From Natrinema thermotolerans DSM 11552 (GTDB taxonomy: Archaea > Halobacteriota > Halobacteria > Halobacteriales > Natrialbaceae): DNA of 48,713 bases. The translations under genes and the position numbers were made by a program. The stretch lies in contig AOIR01000038.1 of NCBI GenBank assembly GCA_000337115.1, positions 62,382-111,094 on the forward strand. The letters run 5' to 3'. The notes under the pieces were generated by a model. The model worked only from the letters and a program-made list of their open reading frames with translations, did not search any database and had not been told where the DNA came from. Shown piece after piece: positions 7,115 to 15,597 of this stretch; position 1 is the first letter of the stretch; each line of letters starts with the position of its first letter.

Positions 7115-8410
7115 ATGTACGCCCCCGATTCAGCGCCCCCGGACGCGCGGACCGAGCCCGAGCCGTCGCCGGTCGCGGCGGTACCGAAGAGCGTCCGCCG
7201 ACTCGCGTGCTATCGACTCGATCACGGGAGTAGTTCGACCGAGGAACTGGGCGCGGTCGCTCCGGACGACCCAGTCGCCGCCGCCCGGCGGATCGCGGCC
7301 CACGACCGCGTCACCGAGGCGGTCGTCCTCTCGACGTGCAACCGCGTCGAGGCGTATCTCAGCACGCGCACGCCCGCCGACCGAGACGCGGGGATCGAGG
7401 CCGCACGCGAGGCACTGGGCGATCCCGACGGCGCACGGACCGAGACCGGACTCGCAGTCGTCGACCACCTGTTCCGGGTCGCCTGCGGCCTCGAGAGCGC
7501 CGTCGTCGGTGAGGCACACGTTCTCGGCCAACTCCGGCGGACGTTCGATGCGGCGCTCGAGGCGGACCTCGCCGGCGGCGTGGTGACTCGGGCAGCGGAC
7601 GCGGCCGTCTCGGTGGGGCGGCGCTGCCGCGACGAGACCGACATCGACGAGGGAACGGTCGGCTACGGGAGCGCGACCTGCGAGGCCATCGCCGAGGCGG
7701 GCGGGGTCCCGGACCGGCTCGTCGTCGTCGGTGCCGGCGAGATGGCGACCGAAGTGGCCAGCGCCGCCGGCCACCGCTGGGACTGCCGCGTCGACGCCGT
7801 CAACCGCTCGGCCGCGTCCCAACTCCCGACCGAGGATGGTCGGTACTGGCCGCTCGAGGCCCTCGAAGCCGCACTTTCCGACGCCGACGCGATCGTAACG
7901 GCGACGGGCGCGCCGGACCCAGTGGTGACGCTCGAGGCAATACAGGGAGTCGCGTCCGAGACGCCGGTCGTGGACCTGGCGACCCCGCCGGACGTCGCCA
8001 AACTCGTCCGCCGATCGGCCGTGCCGGTCGTGTCCCTCGACGCGATCCAGCGCCGGATCGCGGCCGCCGTCGCGGGTCGGCGGGCGGCGGTGCCGGCGGT
8101 CGAGGACGCGATCACTGACGCGGTCGCGGCCTTCGTCGATCGGGAACGCGAGAACCGTGCCGAAGACACGCTTCGCGAACTCCACCGGACGGCGGCCGCG
8201 ATCCGCGAGAGCGAACTCGAGCGGGCCCGTGACCGGCTCGCGAGCGGGGCCGACGCCGAGGCGGTCCTCGAGGACTTCGCGAGCGCACTGACCGGATCGC
8301 TGCTTGGCACGCCGACTGAGCGCCTCCGGGCGGCCGCCCGCGACGGCGACGACGCGGTCATCGAGGCCACCCATCGGTTGTTCGACCTCGACTGCGAGGG
8401 GTCGGAGTGA
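7115..8410 (+). CDS. hemA: Glutamyl-tRNA reductase
   Basis: The 431-residue protein has the GluTR layout. An N-terminal catalytic domain has the active-site cysteine in STCNRVEAYL (Cys75) and the loop GLESAVVGEAHVLGQLR, the central domain has a nucleotide-binding motif (VVVGAGEMATEVASAAG), and a helical dimerisation domain follows at the C-terminus. It reduces Glu-tRNA to glutamate-1-semialdehyde, the committed step of tetrapyrrole synthesis. The start is an ATG only four bases after the radical SAM stop, so it belongs to the same transcript. Haloarchaea usually keep hemA with other general heme genes. A copy inside this locus, with an N-terminal extension of about 25 residues, looks like a dedicated paralog that raises precursor flow for heme d1. 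Whether a second hemA exists cannot be seen here. Confidence 0.88.
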   Translation: MYAPDSAPPDARTEPEPSPVAAVPKSVRRLACYRLDHGSSSTEELGAVAPDDPVAAARRIAAHDRVTEAVVLSTCNRVEAYLSTRTPADRDAGIEAAREALGDPDGARTETGLAVVDHLFRVACGLESAVVGEAHVLGQLRRTFDAALEADLAGGVVTRAADAAVSVGRRCRDETDIDEGTVGYGSATCEAIAEAGGVPDRLVVVGAGEMATEVASAAGHRWDCRVDAVNRSAASQLPTEDGRYWPLEALEAALSDADAIVTATGAPDPVVTLEAIQGVASETPVVDLATPPDVAKLVRRSAVPVVSLDAIQRRIAAAVAGRRAAVPAVEDAITDAVAAFVDRERENRAEDTLRELHRTAAAIRESELERARDRLASGADAEAVLEDFASALTGSLLGTPTERLRAAARDGDDAVIEATHRLFDLDCEGSE

Positions 8411-8639
8411 CTGCGGGCGCTGGTGCCCGCGGCAGCGTCGGTTCGCGGCCGCCGGTTACCGCGGGCGGGTCGTCGGAAGGGTGGGCCACGCATTCTCGCC
8501 CCACTTGAAGACCCCTCATTAGCGGGATTCTGGCGGTAGCGTCCCCAACGCGTGGGAACAGGCGGACCGGGTTAAAGAATCGAGTAGCAACGCCGTCATG
8601 TATGCTATCGAAACGCTCCGCCACACGAGGTGGTCGACG
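8411..8639 (+). promoter_or_regulatory. Gap with a probable promoter for the molybdoenzyme operon
   Basis: This 229 bp gap separates hemA from the catalytic subunit gene. GGGTTAAAGAAT at about 8571-8582 is TATA-like and lies about 25 bp before an ATG at 8598, which could be a leaderless start adding 14 residues. GAGGTGG at 8627-8633 is Shine-Dalgarno-like and supports ATG 8640 instead. No coding potential was seen in the rest. Confidence 0.4.
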
Positions 8640-11600
8640 ATGAGTCTCTCGCGTCGCGATTTCCTGGCGGCTGCCGGGACGGGGACGGTCGGTGCCCTGC
8701 TCGGCTCCGCGTGGGGAGCGACCCAATCCGTCGACTCCATCACACAGGTCGACAACCCGCTCAAGGCCTATCCCAACCGTGACTGGGAGGAGGTCTACCA
8801 CGACATCTACGAGTACGATTCGGTCGATTGGACCGTCTGCCACCCCAACTGTACGCAGTCGTGTGCCCTGAACTTCTACATGAAAAACGGGGTCCCGATC
8901 AGGGCCGAACAGATCTATCACGAGGAGGAGGGCAGCCCCGGTCCGGGCGGCCCCGGCGGCTACGAGGAGGCGGGGGTCACCCGCCACTGGAACCCGCGCG
9001 GTTGCATGAAGGGGCTGACGCTGCACCGCCGGACGTTCGAGCCCAGCCGGATCAAGTATCCCATGGTCCGCAAGGGGTGGAGTCCCGACGATCCCAACCC
9101 CGAGGGTCGCGGCGAGGACGAGTTCGAGCGCGTCTCCTGGGACGAAGCGATCGACCTGATCGCCGAGAAGATGGCGAGTCTGGAAGACGAGAAGCGGTTC
9201 CACATCTTCAACGCGATCAAGTCCGACGGGCTGATCACCCGCCACGGGGCCGGCCGGCGGCTGGCCTCGATCTTCGGCGGCTGCGAGTGGACCGAGTACG
9301 ACTGGTACGCCGACCTCCCGCCGGGCCACGTCATCACGACGGGCTATCAGACCAGCGACGCCGACGCGTCGGCCTGGCGGGCCGCCGACTACACGATCAT
9401 GCAGGGGAAGAACCTGATCCACAACAAGCTCGCGGACAACCACTTCTTACAGGAGACCCGCGAGCGCGGCGGCAAGATGGTCGGCGTCTACCCCGACTAC
9501 TCGCCGACGGTCCAGAAGTGCGACCGCTGGCTCCCCGTCCGCCCGGGCAGCGACCCCGCCTTTGCCCTGGGCGTGGCCCACGTCATCATCGACGAGGAAC
9601 TCTACGACGAGGAGTTCATGCGGAAGTTCACGACCCTGCCGCTGTTGATCCGGCAGGACGACGGGAAGTACCTCCGCGCCCACGAGGTCTTCGAGGACCA
9701 CGAGCCGCCCGCCGAGGACAGCGAGCAGCGCCACGAGGAAAACGACTGGGGCGACTTCGTCGCCCTCGACGAGAACGGCGATCCCGTCCCCGTCACCCGC
9801 GAGGAGGTCGGCGAGGAGACGCCCGCGACTCCCCAACTCGAGGTCGGTGTCGACCTCGAGCTGGCAAACGGCGAGTCGGTCGGCGTCCACACCGACTTCG
9901 TCCGCCAGAAGTCGAACATCCTCGAGAACTACGATCCGGAGACGGTCGAGGAGATCACGACGATCCCGGCCGACGGGCTCCGGAAGACCGCCCGCGAGTT
10001 CGCCGACGCCGAGAAGGCCCAGTGGTTCACCGGTGAGGGGATCAACCACTGGTTCCACTCCAACGACTCGCTCCAGCGGACGATCTTCTTCATCCAGTCG
10101 ATGCTTGGCAACATCGGCGAGCGCGGGGCCGGCTACTACAACTACTCCGGCCAGTACAAGATCGAGCTGCTGGACGGCTACCCCGAGTACGTCAACCCCG
10201 ACGGCAATGCAGCCCACGGGATGTATCCCGGCTACGCGTTCGCCTTCTTCGGGGGCGAACAGCTCGACGCCCACGAGATCCGCGGGGACTTCGACCGCGA
10301 ACTCGACCTCGTGCCACAGGGCGACGCCGAGGAGCCGGTGATGCCGACCAACGCCGAGTCGTACACGATGTCGAAGCCGACGATCCTGTGGACGATGAAC
10401 TGCAACCTCCTGAATCAGACCAAACATCAGGAGCACGTCATCGAGAACTTCGTCAAACATCCGGACACGAGCAACGAACTCTCGATCGTCTCGGACATGC
10501 ACATGACCTACTCCGCGCGCCACGCGGACATCGTGCTCCCGGTCCCCTCCTGGCTCGAGTGCGAGTATCCCGACATCACGGTCGGCCCGGAGAACCCCTT
10601 CATCCACATGGATCACGGGGTCATGGACCCGCTCTACGACACGAAACAGGACGGCGAGGCCGTCGCGATGGTCGCGGAGAAGTTAGACGAGAAGATCCCG
10701 CCCGAAGAGCGCAACGTCGACTCCTACCGGGCGTACTTCGAGAAGTTCCTCGACGACGACGAGGACGTCCGCGACTACATCCAGGAGACGCTGGACGCGG
10801 GGATGACGACCCGCGACATCGACGTCGAGGACATCGAGGACGGCCCCGAACGCCTTCAGCTGAAGACGTATCCGCGGATCCCCTTCTACTCCCAGATCAA
10901 CGAGGATCGGCCGTTCTACACCAAGACCGGCCGGATGGAGTTCCACAAGGAGGAGGACCGCTTCCTCGAACTGGGCCGGGCCGACCTCGACCACATCGAG
11001 AGCCCCGAAGGGACGCCCTACGGGGTGAACAAGAAGTGGGACGAGGCCAAAGACGAGGAGAACCCGCTGTATCACGACGAGGAGTACCAGTTCTACTACA
11101 ACACACCCCACCCGAAGTACCGGACCCACTCCTCGTGGGGGATGACCGACTGGAACCTGATCTGGTCCTCGCGTGACTTCGGCTCGACGAACGCCGATCC
11201 CGAGGGGACCGAGCGGCTAGTTGATGACTTCTCGTTCCCGCAGGGCGAGGGCGAGACCGAGGAGACCCCGCCGCTTGGCGAGGCGTTCGTCGAGATGCAC
11301 CCCGAGGACGCCGCGGACATCGACGTCGAGAACGGCGACTACGTCCGGATCACCGGCAAGCGCGGCGACCTCGTCGTGCGCGTGATGGTCAGCGAGCGCC
11401 AGCGCCCCCGCTCGGCCGGCGACATGGGCCAGCTGACCATCTGGCACGGCTGGTGGCCCCAGCACTTCCCCGACGACGAGGAGCAAGGCGACGGCGTCAA
11501 GGGATACAACGTCACGACGAACATCTGGCTCGACCCGGCCCAGGAGACCGACGACCTCGTCCACAAGTCCGTCTTCGGCGATCCGAACATCTCCGAACAC

Positions 11601-11801
11601 GTCGAAGACGACATCGCGTGGAAGGGGGCCGAACTCGAGCACGGCTACGAGGAGACCGTCTGGGCACCGACGGGAACGAACCGCGACGACCTCGTGGAAG
11701 TCGAGAAATACGAGGAGGCGGACTGGTGGCCCGGCGACGCGCGGAAAGACGAACTGTTCCAGGACTACGTGAGCGGATCGCTGCAGGGAGGTGACAGCTG
11801 A
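8640..11801 (+). CDS. Type II DMSO-reductase-family molybdoenzyme, catalytic (alpha) subunit
   Basis: This 1053-residue molybdo-bis(pyranopterin guanine dinucleotide) enzyme starts with a Tat signal (SRRDFLAAAG). The FS0 cluster motif is CHPNCTQSC, with Cys67, Cys71, Cys75 and distant Cys122 (NPRGCMKG). YDWYADLPP, followed by a TSDADASAWRAADY segment, matches the NarG region holding the aspartate Mo ligand, here Asp225. The family includes nitrate, chlorate, perchlorate and selenate reductases and dimethyl sulfide and ethylbenzene dehydrogenases; haloarchaeal DMSO/TMAO reductases are also related. E. coli NarG has His at the first FS0 position, whereas this protein has Cys. The A-B-D-C gene order matches ser, clr, ddh and ebd operons. 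Tat export places it outside the membrane. Nitrate is a plausible substrate given the d1 gene upstream, but DMSO/TMAO, chlorate or selenate cannot be excluded. An in-frame ATG at 8598 is an alternative start. Confidence 0.92.
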   Translation: MSLSRRDFLAAAGTGTVGALLGSAWGATQSVDSITQVDNPLKAYPNRDWEEVYHDIYEYDSVDWTVCHPNCTQSCALNFYMKNGVPIRAEQIYHEEEGSPGPGGPGGYEEAGVTRHWNPRGCMKGLTLHRRTFEPSRIKYPMVRKGWSPDDPNPEGRGEDEFERVSWDEAIDLIAEKMASLEDEKRFHIFNAIKSDGLITRHGAGRRLASIFGGCEWTEYDWYADLPPGHVITTGYQTSDADASAWRAADYTIMQGKNLIHNKLADNHFLQETRERGGKMVGVYPDYSPTVQKCDRWLPVRPGSDPAFALGVAHVIIDEELYDEEFMRKFTTLPLLIRQDDGKYLRAHEVFEDHEPPAEDSEQRHEENDWGDFVALDENGDPVPVTREEVGEETPATPQLEVGVDLELANGESVGVHTDFVRQKSNILENYDPETVEEITTIPADGLRKTAREFADAEKAQWFTGEGINHWFHSNDSLQRTIFFIQSMLGNIGERGAGYYNYSGQYKIELLDGYPEYVNPDGNAAHGMYPGYAFAFFGGEQLDAHEIRGDFDRELDLVPQGDAEEPVMPTNAESYTMSKPTILWTMNCNLLNQTKHQEHVIENFVKHPDTSNELSIVSDMHMTYSARHADIVLPVPSWLECEYPDITVGPENPFIHMDHGVMDPLYDTKQDGEAVAMVAEKLDEKIPPEERNVDSYRAYFEKFLDDDEDVRDYIQETLDAGMTTRDIDVEDIEDGPERLQLKTYPRIPFYSQINEDRPFYTKTGRMEFHKEEDRFLELGRADLDHIESPEGTPYGVNKKWDEAKDEENPLYHDEEYQFYYNTPHPKYRTHSSWGMTDWNLIWSSRDFGSTNADPEGTERLVDDFSFPQGEGETEETPPLGEAFVEMHPEDAADIDVENGDYVRITGKRGDLVVRVMVSERQRPRSAGDMGQLTIWHGWWPQHFPDDEEQGDGVKGYNVTTNIWLDPAQETDDLVHKSVFGDPNISEHVEDDIAWKGAELEHGYEETVWAPTGTNRDDLVEVEKYEEADWWPGDARKDELFQDYVSGSLQGGDS

Positions 11802-12982
11802 TGCCGGAGACCTACAACCCACAACTCGGCCGCGAGCACAGCTACCCCTACGAACACCGCGAAGAGGAACGCGACTGGCACTGGGGGATGATCATCAACA
11901 TCAACCGGTGTATCAACTGCAACACCTGCTCCTTTGCCTGCAAGTCCACCTGGACGAGCGGGGAGGGCGAGGAGTACATGTGGTGGATGAACGTCGAGAC
12001 CGAGCCCTACGGCGGCTACCCGATGGGCTGGGACATGCGCCTGCTCGACGACTTAGGCGAGAACGAGACCATCTTCGAAGCCGCCGAGGACGGCGAGGCG
12101 GCCAAGGGCTACATCGCCCAGAAGGAAGAATGGGAGTACCCCGCCCTGGGCGACGACCAGGTCCACGGCGAGTACCCCACCGGCGACGTCGTCGAGAGCG
12201 ACCTCGAGGAAGACGAGTACCACGACATGTGGCAGTTCTACCTGCCGCGGCTCTGTAACCACTGCAAGAACCCCGCCTGTCTGGCTGCGTGTCCGCGCAA
12301 GGCGATCTACAAGCGCGAGGAGGACGGGATCGTCCTGCTCGACCAGGAGCGGTGTCGGGGCTACCGCAAGTGCGTGAAGTCCTGTCCGTACCACAAGCCG
12401 ATGTACAACCCCGAGACGGGCGTCTCGGAGAAGCCGGTCGGCTGTTTCCCCCGTATCGAGGAGGGCAACGTCCCCCGCTGTGTCTCCTCGTGTATCGGGA
12501 AGACGCGCCTGCACGGCAACATAAATCGCGGTCCCGACGCCGGCCACCCAGGCGGAAACACGTCGGCGGCGGCCGGCCGGAGCCCGGTCAACTACCTCGC
12601 GAAGAGCGACGAGAAGATCGCGCTCCCGCTGTACCCGCAGTTCGGGACCCGGCCGCAGGTGTTCTACATGCCGCCCTACCACGTGCCGCCGGAGTTCCTC
12701 ACCCAGATGTTCACGCCCAACACCGAGGACAAGCAAAACGAGTGGCCCGGCAGCACCTTCGAAGAGTCGGTCAAGATCGTTCAGGATCGGGTCCGCAACC
12801 CGAGCCACCACACCCTCGGCATCCTCCAACTGTTCGGCGCGACCACCCGCCTCATCGAGACCTACACCGTCAAAGAACACCGCGTGAAGGGGTGGGACCG
12901 CAAGGGGAACAAGGTCGTCGACATCCCCTTCGAGGAGGAGATGGAGGTCCGCGAGGGCGAGATGTGGACTAATCAGCCATAG
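11801..12982 (+). CDS. Molybdoenzyme iron-sulfur (beta) subunit, NarH/DdhB type
   Basis: The 393-residue subunit carries four cysteine groups. They are CINCNTCSFAC (Cys37, 40, 43, 47), CNHCKNPACLAAC (Cys152, 155, 160, 164), CRGYRKCVKSC (Cys185, 191, 195) and Cys215 with CVSSC (Cys227, 231). In group three Tyr188 stands where a fourth cysteine would be, the position that is Trp in NarH and gives a [3Fe-4S] cluster, so three [4Fe-4S] and one [3Fe-4S] cluster are expected. It passes electrons between the catalytic subunit and the heme b subunit. It has no signal peptide of its own and should be co-exported with the Tat-tagged catalytic subunit. The ATG overlaps the catalytic subunit stop (ATGA at 11801), so translation is coupled. 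Confidence 0.93.
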   Translation: MPETYNPQLGREHSYPYEHREEERDWHWGMIININRCINCNTCSFACKSTWTSGEGEEYMWWMNVETEPYGGYPMGWDMRLLDDLGENETIFEAAEDGEAAKGYIAQKEEWEYPALGDDQVHGEYPTGDVVESDLEEDEYHDMWQFYLPRLCNHCKNPACLAACPRKAIYKREEDGIVLLDQERCRGYRKCVKSCPYHKPMYNPETGVSEKPVGCFPRIEEGNVPRCVSSCIGKTRLHGNINRGPDAGHPGGNTSAAAGRSPVNYLAKSDEKIALPLYPQFGTRPQVFYMPPYHVPPEFLTQMFTPNTEDKQNEWPGSTFEESVKIVQDRVRNPSHHTLGILQLFGATTRLIETYTVKEHRVKGWDRKGNKVVDIPFEEEMEVREGEMWTNQP

Positions 12983-12986
12983 ACCA

Positions 12987-13688
12987 ATGACACCGAACGA
13001 CACACCCGATTCCGAGTACCACGCCGCGCGGGCCACCCTCTACTGTGGCGCTGCCGCGGCGTTTACCTATCCGAGCGAGGAGACAATCAGCGAACTACTC
13101 GATCCCGCGGCCCGCGAGGGGATCGAACGCGCCGCCGAGACCGTCGGCGTCACCGAGGAGGCGACCACGCTGCTCGAGGCCCTCGAGGAAACGGGCCTCG
13201 AGGACTTGCAGGTGGCCTACAACAACCTGTTCGGCCTCCCGAGCGACGACGGCACGTACGCGGTGATCCCCTACGAAGCCCACTACACGACCCGTGACGA
13301 GATCAGCAGCGAGCAGCGCCGGATCGCGACCGTCGTCGGGCTGCTGGAGGAGTTCGGCCTCGAACCCAGCGACGACTTCGCCGAGCGACAGGACCACGTC
13401 GCCGCCGAACTCGAGTTGGCGCAGGTCCTGGCCGGCCAGCGGGCGGTGGCTCTCGAGTCGGACGAGCCGGTCGCGGCCGAGCGGGTCGCGAAGGCCGAGG
13501 CGACGGTGCTTGCCGATCACCTCGTCGAGTTCGTCCCGGCGCTGGCACATGACCTGCGGCAGGCGACCGACGAGGACGCCTACGTCGCCGCGGCGGATCT
13601 CGTCGAGGAGTTGGTGACCTACGACAACGGGCAACATCCCGAGCCGACCGTCTCGACGGAGGCGGCGAGCGGAGGTGAGGCTCCGTGA
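12987..13688 (+). CDS. TorD/NarJ-type molybdoenzyme assembly chaperone
   Basis: This 233-residue helical acidic protein has the TorD-like features LQVAYNNLFGLP (near residues 73-84) and a later conserved-looking acidic segment EFVPALAHDL. Such chaperones bind the Tat signal of the catalytic subunit and hold the apoenzyme until the cofactor is inserted. It occupies the D position of an A-B-D-C operon, starts four bases after the beta subunit stop, and its stop overlaps the GTG start of the gamma gene. It is cytoplasmic with no metal motif. The family is divergent, so the assignment rests on size, motif and position together. Confidence 0.85.
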   Translation: MTPNDTPDSEYHAARATLYCGAAAAFTYPSEETISELLDPAAREGIERAAETVGVTEEATTLLEALEETGLEDLQVAYNNLFGLPSDDGTYAVIPYEAHYTTRDEISSEQRRIATVVGLLEEFGLEPSDDFAERQDHVAAELELAQVLAGQRAVALESDEPVAAERVAKAEATVLADHLVEFVPALAHDLRQATDEDAYVAAADLVEELVTYDNGQHPEPTVSTEAASGGEAP

Positions 13689-14716
13689 GCGACCGCACCG
13701 AGATCGGGCCGATCTCGATCGAACACGACGCTGCACGCGGCGCGACGAAGCTGGCCGCGGTCGTGCTGTGTCTCGTGCTGGTCGTTCAGGTCGCGGTCGT
13801 CGCGGTCCTGACGATCGGCCCGCAGCCGATGGACTCGGTGGACTCGGTGCCCGCGGAGCCCGACGCCGACGCGTGGGACGATGCTGACACCGAGACGCTG
13901 TCGCTCGACGCCCAGCAGATGGCGACCCCCTACGGCGGCGGGAGCATCGACGAAGTAGACGTCCAGGCCGTCACGAACGACACGCACGTCGCCTTCCGTC
14001 TGGAGTGGGAGGACCCGACCGAGGACACCGAGATCAACGAGCCCAACGCCTACAGCGACGCCGCGGCGGTCATGCTCCGCAGCGGGAGCGAGCCGCCGAT
14101 CGTCATGGGCGCGAACGGCGACCCGGTCAACATCTGGTACTGGCGCTCGAGCTGGCAGTTCTCGGAGTCCGATCCGGGCGGCGACATGTACGCGTATCCG
14201 CATCCGGACGACCGGACGAAGCCGGGACAGGCGGCGGGGAACCCGCTCTCACAGTCGAGCTACACCCGATACGGGCAAAACTACTACGCGACCGGGTACG
14301 GCTCGCTGACCCACGCGGAGACCCAGCCCGTCTCGGCCAACGGCGAGCGGACCGACGACGGCTGGGCGGTCGTGTTCCAGCGCGAACACGACGCCAGCGG
14401 TGAGTACGACGCCGAGTTCGAGGACAGCGAACAGATGTATCTCACCTACGCCGTCTGGAACGGCAGCGCGGATGAGGCGAACGGCCAGAAGTCGCTGTCG
14501 TACCAGTACCTGACGCTGGATACCGACGACGGCACGCTCAGTGCGGCCGACGACGAGAGCGACGACGGCGACACCGACGCGAGCGACGGCGGTGCGGTGG
14601 CCAGCGTGACCGAGACGGCCGGCTGGCTTGCCAGTTCCGCGACTAACTGGCCCGCCGTGACGCTGCTCGCGACGGTCGCCGCGTGGCTCGTCAGCTACTG
14701 GAGGCTCCGAGAATGA
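13685..14716 (+). CDS. Molybdoenzyme heme b (gamma) subunit, ethylbenzene dehydrogenase gamma-like
   Basis: The 343-residue protein begins at a GTG inside the chaperone stop codon. A membrane segment at about residues 23-45 is followed by a large extracellular beta-rich domain and a second membrane segment close to the C-terminus (residues about 318-338). The domain has the EbdC/DdhC/SerC pattern: AVMLRSG, then PIVMGANGDPVNIWYWRSS, then WAVVFQREHD. In ethylbenzene dehydrogenase, heme b is held by a Met and a Lys; which residues do so here cannot be decided by eye, and the MGANG Met is a candidate. Known bacterial gamma subunits are soluble and periplasmic. This one looks anchored at both ends, so it may deliver quinol-derived or halocyanin-derived electrons at the membrane. 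Confidence 0.85.
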   Translation: MSDRTEIGPISIEHDAARGATKLAAVVLCLVLVVQVAVVAVLTIGPQPMDSVDSVPAEPDADAWDDADTETLSLDAQQMATPYGGGSIDEVDVQAVTNDTHVAFRLEWEDPTEDTEINEPNAYSDAAAVMLRSGSEPPIVMGANGDPVNIWYWRSSWQFSESDPGGDMYAYPHPDDRTKPGQAAGNPLSQSSYTRYGQNYYATGYGSLTHAETQPVSANGERTDDGWAVVFQREHDASGEYDAEFEDSEQMYLTYAVWNGSADEANGQKSLSYQYLTLDTDDGTLSAADDESDDGDTDASDGGAVASVTETAGWLASSATNWPAVTLLATVAAWLVSYWRLRE

Positions 14717-15597
14717 CCGACTACGCGAACCGAAGTGCCCGCGGCCGGGCACCCGACGACGACGAGGCAACGCTTCGAAACCGGCTCGAGTCCGACCGGG
14801 AACGCGATCGCCGACGCGGGGCGCTCGGGCTGGTCGATCCGGCCGCCGACGGCGGGCTGGAACCGGCGACCATCGGAGCGCTGGCCGAGCGGGCGACCGG
14901 CGACAGCTCCGAGGACGTCCGACAGTTCGCCGTCGAAGCCCTCGGGTTGGCCGCCAGTTCGGGCGACGCCGAGCCGGCCCGCGAGGCGATCCGGGCGGCG
15001 CTTTCCGACGACCACGAGTGGGTTCGCTCCGAGGCCGTCGTAGCACAGTCGCGGGCCGAACCCGGCAACGAAGAGCCGCTTCGGGCGGCCCTCGAGGACG
15101 ACAGCGGCTGGGTGCGGCGCAACGCCGTCATCGCCCTCTCGAAGACCGGGGCGGCCTCCCAGGAGCTGTTGATCGAACGGATCAAGAACGATCCCCACTC
15201 CGGCGTCCGGGAGTACGCGGCCGACTACCTCCGGGAGTACGCCGACGAGATCGAAGACGCGGTCCGGATCCTCGCGGCCGTCCTGGCCCGCGATCCGGAG
15301 GCGTTCGTCCGCGCCAAGGCCGCGACCAGCCTCGGGGATCTCGGCACCGACCGCGCCGAGGCAGTCCTCGAGCGCCACGGACTGAACGACCGCAGCGACG
15401 ACGTCCGTCGGTCGGCAAAGCGGGCGCTCGCGACGGCCCGTGGCGTCGACCCCGACCAGATCGACGCCGGGCTCGAGGACGGCGCCGCACCCGGCGGCGG
15501 GCCGGGCTCCCGACGGGAGCAACAGGGCCCCGGCCCGGGTCGGGGACCGGCCGGCTCGATCGACGGCCTGACACAGGGACAGCGTGATCGACGATGA
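14713..15597 (+). CDS. HEAT-repeat (PBS lyase-like) protein
   Basis: The 294-residue protein is composed of helical repeats of about 30 residues with the HEAT/PBS-lyase pattern, such as SSEDVRQFAVEALGLAA, DDHEWVRSEAVVA and DDSGWVRRNAVIAL, followed by a Gly/Pro/Arg-rich tail. It has no signal peptide. The ATG overlaps the gamma subunit stop (AATGA), so it is part of the operon. HEAT-repeat proteins are usually scaffolds for protein contacts. Placement between the enzyme subunits and an Mrp-type Fe-S carrier suggests a role in assembly or cofactor loading of the molybdoenzyme, but this is inference. Similar HEAT proteins have been linked to bilin or heme protein maturation in other organisms. 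Confidence 0.8.
   Translation: MTDYANRSARGRAPDDDEATLRNRLESDRERDRRRGALGLVDPAADGGLEPATIGALAERATGDSSEDVRQFAVEALGLAASSGDAEPAREAIRAALSDDHEWVRSEAVVAQSRAEPGNEEPLRAALEDDSGWVRRNAVIALSKTGAASQELLIERIKNDPHSGVREYAADYLREYADEIEDAVRILAAVLARDPEAFVRAKAATSLGDLGTDRAEAVLERHGLNDRSDDVRRSAKRALATARGVDPDQIDAGLEDGAAPGGGPGSRREQQGPGPGRGPAGSIDGLTQGQRDRR

Noticed and set aside
8640-14716. Naming the complex a nitrate reductase (narGHJ) outright
   Set aside because: The FS0 cysteine motif, the EbdC-like gamma subunit and the DmsR-like regulator fit other substrates equally well. Sequence alone cannot fix the substrate.
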